Of a DNA stretch of 32,496 nucleotides, positions 1 to 6,147 are shown piece after piece. The notes under the pieces are model-generated. The model had not been told where the DNA came from, did no database searches, and saw only the letters and a program-made list of their open reading frames with translations. This stretch comes from Burkholderia sp. BCC1644. Its GTDB lineage: Bacteria; Pseudomonadota; Gammaproteobacteria; Burkholderiales; Burkholderiaceae. Position 1 is the first letter of the stretch. Each line of letters begins with the position of its first letter. The stretch covers positions 1 to 32,496 of the forward strand of contig NZ_CADFEI010000035.1 in assembly GCF_902833225.1 (NCBI RefSeq), given 5' to 3'. Made by a program: the position numbers and the translations under genes.

Positions 1-113
1 GGGACTAGATCCCCTTGAAGGGTCGTTCGAGACCAGGACGTTGATAGGTCAGGTGTGTAAGCGCAGTAATGCGTTCAGCTAACTGATACTAATTGCCCGT
101 AAGGCTTGATCCT
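1..113 (+). rRNA. rrl: 23S ribosomal RNA, 3' end (partial)
   Basis: This is the last ~113 nt of a large-subunit rRNA; the rest lies to the left of the window. The terminal sequence around 85-113 (GATACTAATTGCCCGTAAGG then CTTGATCCT) is the conserved bacterial 23S 3' end in its beta-proteobacterial form. The last bases (GCTTGATC) are those that pair with the 5' end of the molecule in the terminal helix. The exact mature 3' end, about 111-116, is inferred from this pairing. A 5S gene follows in the same direction, as in a normal rrn operon. Confidence 0.95.
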
Positions 114-126
114 ATAACAAGTCTGT

Positions 127-289
127 CTCGATAGCCGTTAGCGCTTCAGCGCCTACGGATATCGAGCGTCGAGTGCAAGGCACTCGACGTACGACGGTTG
201 AAGTACCGCGTACGTGTGAGATACAACCTCACAACCCAACCAAATTACTGCTTCTTCCAAGATTGGTTGTGCTGCGAAGCCAGCACAAC
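127..289 (+). other. 23S-5S transcribed spacer with three stem-loops
   Basis: No gene or tRNA is seen in the spacer at 114-299. It holds three clear inverted repeats: an 18-bp imperfect stem (127-144 with 149-166, loop TTCA, three mismatches), a perfect 10-bp stem (167-176 with 180-189, 3-nt loop) and a perfect 9-bp stem (266-274 with 281-289, 6-nt loop). Such helices in rRNA spacers are usually processing structures, for example RNase III or RNase E substrates. That role is inferred; the pairing is read directly. Confidence 0.6.
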
Positions 290-299
290 AACCCTCTTT

Positions 300-412
300 G
301 CCTGATGACCATAGCGAGTCGGTCCCACCCCTTCCCATCCCGAACAGGACCGTGAAACGACTCTACGCCGATGATAGTGCGGATTCCCGTGTGAAAGTAG
401 GTAATCGTCAGG
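300..412 (+). rRNA. rrf: 5S ribosomal RNA
   Basis: This 113-nt segment starts with GCCTGATGACCATAGCGAGT, and its GCCTGA end pairs with the terminal TCAGGC to close helix I. The internal block CCCATCCCGAACAGGACCGT is the diagnostic loop B/loop C region of bacterial 5S rRNA. It lies about 186 nt after the 23S end, and an intrinsic terminator begins 14 nt downstream. The ends are set by helix I and may be off by one or two bases. Confidence 0.96.
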
Positions 413-425
413 CTCCCTAAGCCAG

Positions 426-454
426 AAACCCCCGCCCGAAAGGCGGGGGTTTTT
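426..454 (+). terminator. rRNA operon intrinsic terminator
   Basis: A perfect 11-bp stem (426-436 with 442-452, loop CGAAA) is followed by a T run. The lower stem is AAACCCCC/GGGGGTTT, so it also ends in T residues when read on the minus strand. It could therefore stop the convergent methyltransferase transcript as well. Confidence 0.9.
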
Positions 455-531
455 GCATTGGTGCGGCGGAAATGTGCGTCGAATGGCGTGTGACGACGTG
501 GCCAGAGCCAATCCTTCGAAAACACCCCCAC

Positions 532-1248
532 TCAGGAAACGACAACCGTAAATTCGACGCCCGATTCGAAGTCCAGCGTGGTGGTCGAAAACCGCGGATC
601 GTCGTAGAGGTAGTGCTTGTACGGTCGAACGGCGTCCTCGGCCGTGTACATGTTGTCGGCAAGTACCACGGATCCCGGCCGCAGCAGGCGCTCGATCTGC
701 TTGAACAGTTTCAGATAGGCGTCGGCCCATACGTCGATAAATACCATGTCGAACGTACCGTCCAGATCGGCAACGGTGTCGAATACGTCGCCCTCCCGAA
801 CGTCCACATAGGCGTCCAGGCACGCAGCTCCGACGTGAGCGCGCAGATGTACACACTTGAGCGCATCGCATTCGGTCGCCACGACCACGCCACGGCCCAA
901 CGTACGTAGCGCCTCGGCGAAATACAGGGTGGACACGCCGCGGGAACTGCCGAGTTCGAGGATTCTCGCCGGCCGTTGCGAGAGCACCATATTGCTCAAG
1001 AATCTGCCTGTTTCCGCCGACACGGCCAACGATAGCGGACTGCCTTCTGAGGTCTCGAAGTCCTCGCTGGACAGCCCGAGGATCTCGAGAAACCGTCCGC
1101 GCAGCCGGGGCGCAAGTGCCTCATATTCCTCGTCGAGCGACAGGAACGCTTCGTCCGATCCCTGGAACTGCGCGCGGGCGCGGGCGGTGATTTCGGCCCG
1201 GCTCTCCTCGTGCAGCCGTTGCAGAAGAGCGATGGTGGATGAAACCAT
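532..1248 (-). CDS. Class I SAM-dependent (O-)methyltransferase
   Basis: A predicted 238-residue cytosolic methyltransferase; the acceptor substrate is unknown. The SAM-binding motif I is ILELGSSRG at about residues 96-104. It is followed by an acidic strand end (VVATECD), a VREGDVFD motif and a MVFIDVWAD strand, in the order of the O-methyltransferase type-3 / Methyltransf_24 fold. The start at 1248 is chosen because AAGGGA (1254-1259) sits 5 nt upstream. The frame stays open further 5', but that extension has an atypical Arg-rich composition. It is last in a minus-strand run after the sigma factor, membrane protein and ferredoxin genes, separated from the ferredoxin by 105 nt, so co-transcription is likely but not certain. 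It converges on the rRNA operon. The fold is confident; the substrate cannot be told from the sequence. Confidence 0.85.
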   Translation of the reverse strand: MVSSTIALLQRLHEESRAEITARARAQFQGSDEAFLSLDEEYEALAPRLRGRFLEILGLSSEDFETSEGSPLSLAVSAETGRFLSNMVLSQRPARILELGSSRGVSTLYFAEALRTLGRGVVVATECDALKCVHLRAHVGAACLDAYVDVREGDVFDTVADLDGTFDMVFIDVWADAYLKLFKQIERLLRPGSVVLADNMYTAEDAVRPYKHYLYDDPRFSTTTLDFESGVEFTVVVS

Positions 1249-1353
1249 GTGCGTCCCTTGAAGAGATTGATGAAGCCGACGCGGCATCCAGCGGTCGCTC
1301 TCCCCGCCAGGCTTCCCGCGCCGTCGTTCCGTCATCGACGAACCCGGGCGATG

Positions 1354-1650
1354 CTATGTCCTTCGGGCGAGCGTGATCGCGCGTTCGGGACATGCCGTCA
1401 CGCAAAGGCCGCATGACTGGCAGGCTTGCGCATTCGGCGTGTAGGCGACTTTCATTCCATGCACACGCTGCTTCAGGCGATGCATCAGACCGAGTTCGAG
1501 GTAATCGGCGTTGTCGATGCGTCGGATCTCAAACACGTTCTCGGGGCAAACGGCGACGCAATCTCCCTTGCCCTCGCAACGTTTCAGATCGACGATCGGC
1601 GCAATCACACCCGGCTTCTGTTTGCAGTCGCCCGTCGATTTCTCGCGCAT
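1354..1650 (-). CDS. Small ferredoxin with one incomplete Fe-S motif
   Basis: A 98-residue ferredoxin-type electron carrier. The second motif is complete (C77-x2-C80-x2-C83-x3-C87-P). The first motif reads C25-x5-C31-x3-C35-P: position 28, normally the second cysteine, is lysine. In 2[4Fe-4S] ferredoxins this set binds one cluster with three of its four usual ligands, so a [3Fe-4S] cluster or an outside ligand (C9 is a candidate) is expected; this is inference. The start at 1650 is supported by GGGAGAG upstream and by its position 2 nt after the stop of the membrane-protein gene, which indicates translational coupling. A longer in-frame extension only reads through that gene out of frame. No reductase partner is nearby. 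Confidence 0.88.
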   Translation of the reverse strand: MREKSTGDCKQKPGVIAPIVDLKRCEGKGDCVAVCPENVFEIRRIDNADYLELGLMHRLKQRVHGMKVAYTPNAQACQSCGLCVTACPERAITLARRT

Positions 1651-1652
1651 GA

Positions 1653-1961
1653 TCACTCTCCCGTGCGCGGGTTGCTGTCCGATCGCCATGCGGCCCGAAC
1701 ACGCTCGCGTTCTTCCGGCGTCATGGATTCCCACTTGCGCCAGTGGCGCCGGCCGTGCCAGCCGCGGTGCCCGCGAAATCCGCCGAACAGAATGCGGCTC
1801 AACACGAGCAGGCCCAGTGCACGGGCGAAGTCGATCGTACGGGCGCCGACGAATAGCGCCGGAATCACCCAGTTCCACAGCATCATGACGATCCATCCGA
1901 GCACGCCTATGGCGATCACCACGAGCAGCGCCTTGCCGGCACATCTGATTCGAAAATTCAT
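1653..1961 (-). CDS. Small membrane protein, sigma-factor neighbour
   Basis: A 102-residue protein of unknown function. Residues ~8-30 form one strong membrane segment and ~32-58 contain a second hydrophobic stretch (ALGLLVLSRILFGGF). After that comes a short basic, His/Trp-rich tract (GHRGWHGRRHWRKWE) and a charged tail with the phrase MTPEERERVRAAW, a pattern found in several small bacterial envelope proteins. Its ribosome-binding site AGAGGAG (1969-1975) overlaps the stop codon of the upstream sigma-factor gene, and the ferredoxin starts 2 nt after its own stop, so the three genes are almost certainly one operon. Its position directly after an ECF sigma gene, with no conventional anti-sigma factor visible, makes it a candidate membrane regulator of that sigma factor. 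This is inference only. Confidence 0.8.
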   Translation of the reverse strand: MNFRIRCAGKALLVVIAIGVLGWIVMMLWNWVIPALFVGARTIDFARALGLLVLSRILFGGFRGHRGWHGRRHWRKWESMTPEERERVRAAWRSDSNPRTGE

Positions 1962-1973
1962 CCGTCGACTCCT

Positions 1974-2555
1974 CTAGATATCCAGTTCGTCATAAATGGG
2001 CTGCAGTCGGGCGCGCAGATGCAAGACCGCATAGCGTTTGCGCGCGAGCAGCGTATTGAGCGCGATACCGCTTTGCGCGGTCATCTCCTTGAAGGACCGC
2101 CCTTCCAGTTCATGCGCGATAAAAACCTCGCGCTGATTCGGTGGCAACTCGTCGAGTGCATCCTGCAACGCCTTGAGCACCAGCGTGCGAGCGTAGAGCG
2201 CTTCGGGGCCGGCATCGTGTGCCGGGAGCGCGAGGTCCAGGCGATACTCGCTGCTCGCTTCGTCCTCGGCGTCGAGCAGGTCGGTCAGCGGCTGCTCTTT
2301 CTTTTTGCGAAAACGATCGATGATGCGGTTGCGTGCAGTACGGAAAAGCCACGCGCTCGCCTGTTCGATGGGCGCAGGCAGCCGATAGGCTTGGACGAAT
2401 TCGTAAAACACATCCTGCAGGATGTCCTCGGCATCGTCCGGGTCGCGGATCCGACGCCGGATGAAACTGGCTAGCCTCGTTCGTTCGCGCATCACCGTCG
2501 CAGTGATGTCGCGGTCTGGGTCGGTCATCATGTGCGAAGTGAGTGGCGATTCCAT
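1974..2555 (-). CDS. ECF-type RNA polymerase sigma factor
   Basis: A 193-residue sigma-70 family protein of ECF architecture, with only regions 2 and 4. Region 2 spans about residues 27-85: DPDDAEDILQDVFYEFVQAY is the core-binding/-10 helix pair and ASAWLFRTARNRIIDRFRKK is the 2.3-2.4 helix. An acidic linker follows. Region 4 (about 130-180) contains LPPNQREVFIAHELEGRSFK and the recognition-helix stretch SGIALNTLLARKRYAV. ATG at 2555 gives the longest frame, but no good Shine-Dalgarno is seen; starts at 2531 or 2528 (MMTDPDRD) are possible. It heads the operon with the membrane protein, ferredoxin and probably the methyltransferase. No zinc-finger anti-sigma factor is encoded nearby. Confidence 0.93.
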   Translation of the reverse strand: MESPLTSHMMTDPDRDITATVMRERTRLASFIRRRIRDPDDAEDILQDVFYEFVQAYRLPAPIEQASAWLFRTARNRIIDRFRKKKEQPLTDLLDAEDEASSEYRLDLALPAHDAGPEALYARTLVLKALQDALDELPPNQREVFIAHELEGRSFKEMTAQSGIALNTLLARKRYAVLHLRARLQPIYDELDI

Positions 2556-2742
2556 GCCTGTGAAGACGTTTCAGGCGCCCGAATATTGTGACGCGCGTGA
2601 AAATCCGCTGCCGGACTCATCTCCTCCATGCACCACGGGCAGTCGGCACGGAAGTCCGGTCTTGCCGAATCAGTCCCGCCTTCCTCCCGCCGCTCCGCAT
2701 CCTCGCCGGACCCTTATCCGAACTGGTCAGGCCAGTCAGGCC

Positions 2743-2769
2743 TTAAGTTCCCGTCGCCGCTGTCGTTAA
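2743..2769 (+). promoter_or_regulatory. Predicted sigma-28 (FliA) promoter of the chemoreceptor
   Basis: TTAAGTTC (2743-2750), an 11-nt spacer, then GTCGTTAA (2762-2769). The FliA consensus is TAAAGTTT-N11-GCCGATAA, so each element matches 6 of 8 positions with exactly the expected spacing. It lies 64 nt before the chemoreceptor start. This fits late flagellar/chemotaxis control; it is a prediction by eye. Confidence 0.6.
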
Positions 2770-2833
2770 ACAGGACGTTGCCGGCCGTCGGCGACCCCAT
2801 TCAAATAACGCGGTAACGGAGATCGAAGTCATC

Positions 2834-4663
2834 ATGCTGTCCTCGATTCGTGCTCGGATACTTGCGACTTGCGTCGCCATCGTGGTCACGGCGCTGGCCG
2901 TGACGGGGGGGCTGGTCTATTACGTCGTCAAGAACCACAACGACGAGACCATCGACCAGAACCACAAGTCGATCCTCGCCGGTCACGCGCTGGCGATCAA
3001 CGAATGGGTGGCCAGCAGGGGACGGGAAACCCAGGCACTCGCCGACACGATCGCGATCGGCGACGGCGACCCGCTGCCGGCGTTGAAACTGCTCGGCAAG
3101 TCGGGCGGCTTCGAGGTGCTGACGCTTGGCCTGCCGGACAAGACCGCGTTCTCGAACGTCCCGCTCGCGCCCGGCTACGACCCGACCGCACGGCCCTGGT
3201 ACAAGCAAGCCGTCAGCGCGGGCCAGCTGGTCGTGACGGCACTCTACCGCGATGCGACGACCGGCAAGCCGGCGGTTGCATTCGCGGTGCCCGTGGTGCG
3301 CGACGGCACGGTGAAGGGCGTGCTGGCCGCCAGCCTGTTCATGGAGAGCGTGAGCGCGATCGTCACCTCCGTTCACCCGACACCGGCGAGCTTCGCGTTT
3401 CTGGTGGACAAGAGCGGGCGCGTGATCGCATCGGCCAAGACCGACCTGATCATGAAGCCTGCGACCGGTCTGTCGCCGGTGCTCGATTCCGATCACCTCG
3501 GCGCGCTGCAGACGGCGTCCGCGCCTGTCGCGGTCGACATCGACGGGGCCACCAAGCTGGTGCGCGCCCAGCCGATCGCCGGCACCGACTGGTCGCTGGT
3601 GCTCGCGCTCGACAAGGCCGACGTGACGGCCGGCATGCGCGCGGTCGCGACGACGACGCTCGCTGCCATCCTGATCGTTGCCGTCATCGCGGCGGCGCTC
3701 GTCGGCGCGATGACGAACGCGGCCTTCAAACGCATCCTGCTGGTTCGCGATGCGCTCACGGACGTCTCGAGCGGCAGCGGCGACCTGACGAAACGCCTGC
3801 CTGCCGACGGCGAGGACGAAGCCGCGCAGATTGCGCATGCGTTCAACCTGTTCGCCGAAAAGATCAGCACGATCCTGCTGCAGATTCGCGAATTCAGCGA
3901 ATCCGTCAACCTGGCGAGCGCCGAGATCGCACAGGGCAACCAGGATCTGTCGAGCCGGACCGAACATGCGGCATCGAGCTTGCAGGAAACGGCCGCCGCG
4001 CTCGAGGAAATTGCCGGCACGGCCCGCAATTCGGCCGATGCGGCAAGCCAGGTGAGCCGTCTGGCCGAATCCGCGTCGAATGTCGCGCTGCGCGGCGGTT
4101 CGGTCGTGAGCGAGGTCGTGTCGACGATGAACGACATCACGCAAGCGTCCGGCGAGATTGCCAACATCGTCGGCGTGATCGACGGCATCGCGTTCCAGAC
4201 CAACATTCTCGCGTTGAACGCTGCCGTCGAGGCCGCACGCGCGAACGAGCACGGCCGCGGTTTTGCGGTCGTTGCCGGCGAGGTGCGTGCACTCGCGCAG
4301 CGCAGCGCGCAGGCCGCCAAGGAGATCAAGCAGCTGATTCACTCGTCGGTCGAGAAGATCGAAGGCGGCTCCGGACTCGTCCAGACGGCCGGTGCGACGA
4401 TGGACGAAATCGTCGAGGGCGTGCGCAGCATCACGGGCGTGATTGCCGAGATTACCGTCGCGGCGAAGGAGCAGAGCACGGGGCTCGAGCAGGTGAATCA
4501 GGCCGTGTCGCATCTCGACAATGCGACACAGCAGAATGCGGCGCTCGTCGAGCAGTCGGCGGCCGCGGCGGCGTTGTTGCGCGAGCAGGCCGCCAAGCTT
4601 GCGCAGACGGTCGGCGAGTTCAAACTCGAGGACAGCCGTGCATCGACGTTGCAGCCTGCTTGA
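2834..4663 (+). CDS. Methyl-accepting chemotaxis protein, dCache_1 sensor
   Basis: A 609-residue transmembrane chemoreceptor. The order is: TM1 (~8-30), a large periplasmic double-Cache domain (~35-270), TM2 (~274-294), HAMP (~295-350), then a long signalling coiled coil with the conserved hairpin tip IDGIAFQTNILALNAAVEAA near 450-470, which contacts CheA/CheW. The membrane-distal Cache module carries Y115, R120, W122 and Y123, matching the carboxylate-gripping part of the dCache amino-acid motif. The aspartate expected in the later strand is replaced by S167 (in LAASLF), so classical amino-acid binding is doubtful. No CheR/CheB-tethering pentapeptide is present; the protein ends in LQPA. GGAG (2818-2821) precedes the ATG by 12 nt. 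The gene is monocistronic with its own sigma-28-like promoter and converges on the NTF2-like gene. Confidence 0.95.
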   Translation: MLSSIRARILATCVAIVVTALAVTGGLVYYVVKNHNDETIDQNHKSILAGHALAINEWVASRGRETQALADTIAIGDGDPLPALKLLGKSGGFEVLTLGLPDKTAFSNVPLAPGYDPTARPWYKQAVSAGQLVVTALYRDATTGKPAVAFAVPVVRDGTVKGVLAASLFMESVSAIVTSVHPTPASFAFLVDKSGRVIASAKTDLIMKPATGLSPVLDSDHLGALQTASAPVAVDIDGATKLVRAQPIAGTDWSLVLALDKADVTAGMRAVATTTLAAILIVAVIAAALVGAMTNAAFKRILLVRDALTDVSSGSGDLTKRLPADGEDEAAQIAHAFNLFAEKISTILLQIREFSESVNLASAEIAQGNQDLSSRTEHAASSLQETAAALEEIAGTARNSADAASQVSRLAESASNVALRGGSVVSEVVSTMNDITQASGEIANIVGVIDGIAFQTNILALNAAVEAARANEHGRGFAVVAGEVRALAQRSAQAAKEIKQLIHSSVEKIEGGSGLVQTAGATMDEIVEGVRSITGVIAEITVAAKEQSTGLEQVNQAVSHLDNATQQNAALVEQSAAAAALLREQAAKLAQTVGEFKLEDSRASTLQPA

Positions 4664-4759
4664 CGAGGTGCGATACCGGCTACGTCCATCGGTGGCACGG
4701 GCGGGCGTAGCATCCTTCACGCGTGCGCGAATGCCCGGACAGCCGGAATCGGGCGTAGC

Positions 4760-5131
4760 TTACGTGGCCTGCGAGGCATGCCCGGCGACGATGCGCCAGC
4801 CAGTGCCCGAGCGGCGCCACAGGCGCGTATAGGCAAACGTACCGCCGAACGCCACGCCGTCGAAATGGCCGGAGAGGGTCGCTTTCGTCGTAGTCAGAAT
4901 CATCTCGTCGATCGCGCATGCGCGCATTTCGTGGACGTCGAGCGTCTCCAGGCGCAGAAGTTTCGCGCGATGCGTGGCCAGATCGTCCTCCTTCGAGATG
5001 ACCTGGCCGGTCGGGACGGTAAATACCAGCTGGTCGTCCAGCAGCGCATCGAGCGCGTCGACATCGTTGACCAGCATTGCCGCGCGTAACGCAATTTCAA
5101 AAGGCTCGATGACGGTATGGATTGCGTCCAT
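4760..5131 (-). CDS. NTF2-like (SnoaL/DUF4440-type) protein
   Basis: A 123-residue protein with the compact alpha+beta cone fold pattern of the NTF2-like superfamily. An N-terminal helix ends in AMLVNDVDALDALLDDQLVF, followed by FTVPTGQVISKEDDL and a C-terminal strand pair ending FAYTRLWRRSGTGWRIVAGH. Members of this family are small enzymes or binding proteins of very diverse function, so no reaction is assigned. The start at 5131 is chosen for GAGGA six or so bases upstream; the longer frame to 5197 has Cys/Arg-rich, non-family sequence. The membrane-protein gene upstream ends 55 nt away on the same strand, so the two may be co-transcribed. Confidence 0.82.
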   Translation of the reverse strand: MDAIHTVIEPFEIALRAAMLVNDVDALDALLDDQLVFTVPTGQVISKEDDLATHRAKLLRLETLDVHEMRACAIDEMILTTTKATLSGHFDGVAFGGTFAYTRLWRRSGTGWRIVAGHASQAT

Positions 5132-5186
5132 GTCGGATCCTCGCTTCATTCCTGAAGGGCTGTGACGGAGCACGCAGCGGCAAAGC

Positions 5187-5786
5187 CTACCGCACATTCG
5201 ACAGCGCCTGACGCCGGACCAGCATCACCACGCAGATGCCGATCGACGCGATGACGTTGACGACCGGATAAAACGCGACCGCGACACTCCACGTGCTCAG
5301 TGCCAGCAACGCCAGCGCGTACTTGAGCACGCACAGTGCGAAATAGGCGAGGCTCTCGCTCCACGGATCGAGGATCGTCTTGCGCACGGTCGGGCCGAGG
5401 CCGGCCAGCTCGATCAGCGTGACCACGCAGATCGAGATCGTCGGGTCGTCGGTCAGCATCCACAGCGGAATGGCCGACAGCGCCGCGCCCAGAAAAGCCC
5501 AGTCGAGGCCGGTCCAGCCGCGTTCGCCGCGAAAGATACTTGCCACCAGCGTCAGAAAGCACGTGACGGCAATCGCCGCCGTGCACCACGCGGACGGCCC
5601 CGCACCCGCAACGAACTGGCCGGCCGCCGCGATCGCCGTGACGACCGACCAGACGAGCCACGTGAACAGATGCGGGCGCACGGTGCGCCAGTAGATCGCG
5701 AGCGCGTACGGAATCGCCGCCAGCAAGGACACGGCCGTGCCGATCACGCCAAAGATCGATGCGGCTCCCTGATCGACACTCACCAT
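5187..5786 (-). CDS. Multi-pass membrane protein, PQ-loop/SWEET-like pattern
   Basis: A 199-residue protein with about six or seven predicted membrane segments. Recurrent features are IPYALAIYWRTVRPHLFTWL near the N-terminus, QFVAGAGPSAW, a LDWAFLGAALSAIPLW segment, the loop LGPTVRKTILDPWSES, and a second SLAYFALCVLKYALALLAL segment. The duplicated P-x-(I/L)-(R/K)K-like loops resemble small PQ-loop/SemiSWEET-type and YgjV-type proteins, but I do not recognise the family firmly and assign no substrate. The start at 5786 has GAGG 7 nt upstream. The frame continues to 5933 but that part is not membrane-protein-like and would run through the promoter region. A promoter with an overlapping palindrome lies just upstream. 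Confidence 0.8.
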   Translation of the reverse strand: MVSVDQGAASIFGVIGTAVSLLAAIPYALAIYWRTVRPHLFTWLVWSVVTAIAAAGQFVAGAGPSAWCTAAIAVTCFLTLVASIFRGERGWTGLDWAFLGAALSAIPLWMLTDDPTISICVVTLIELAGLGPTVRKTILDPWSESLAYFALCVLKYALALLALSTWSVAVAFYPVVNVIASIGICVVMLVRRQALSNVR

Positions 5787-5808
5787 CGACGCACCTCGCT
5801 CGGACTGG

Positions 5809-5843
5809 CCGACCAGTATGTGGTCGGACGAATCGCGGCGCAA
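5809..5843 (-). promoter_or_regulatory. Promoter with overlapping palindromic operator
   Basis: On the minus strand TTGCGC (5838-5843), a 17-nt spacer and CATACT (5815-5820) resemble -35 and -10 boxes, ending 28 nt before the membrane-protein start. A perfect palindrome, CCGACCA-N5-TGGTCGG (5809-5827), covers the -10 box, a typical repressor position. No regulator gene is adjacent. Both elements were found by eye. Confidence 0.45.
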
Positions 5844-6147
5844 TGTCGTGCCGGCGCTTCTGCCCCGGAACGCCGAAGAAATCGAACCCCAAAACAAACG
5901 GCACCGGGATCGGGAAGCGGCAGGAAAACCCACTGTACGACGGTCGAATGAATAGAAATAACCTCTTCAGTGAGAAGAAAAACTGTTCTTTCAAATCTCT
6001 TTTTGATGACCGACAGTTTGCCAACCGGACGACTGCCGCGATGCACGGCGGTCATGGGCCAAGGTCGTGGCTGCCAACGTCGGTCGTCGGGTCGAATCCA
6101 GGCGGAGCGCAACACACAAGCGCCGGGTCGTCACAACGGAGTCTTGA
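5844..6147. other. Intergenic region before the aldehyde dehydrogenase gene
   Basis: No credible gene is present in this stretch between divergent genes. It includes an unusually AT-rich patch at about 5950-6010 in an otherwise GC-rich window. An inverted repeat AAACTGT (5980-5986) / ACAGTTT (6013-6019) has its half-sites about three helical turns apart. GGAG at 6138-6141 is the ribosome-binding site of the downstream gene. No convincing -35/-10 pair was found. Confidence 0.4.

Noticed and set aside
114..299. Search for a tRNA between 23S and 5S rRNA
   Set aside because: Only stem-loops were found; no cloverleaf, T-loop GTTCRA sequence or CCA end.
2801..4720. Long minus-strand open frame of 639 codons opposite the chemoreceptor gene
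   Set aside because: It is an Arg-rich shadow of the plus-strand gene, whose domains are unmistakable. Such antisense frames are common where third positions are G or C.
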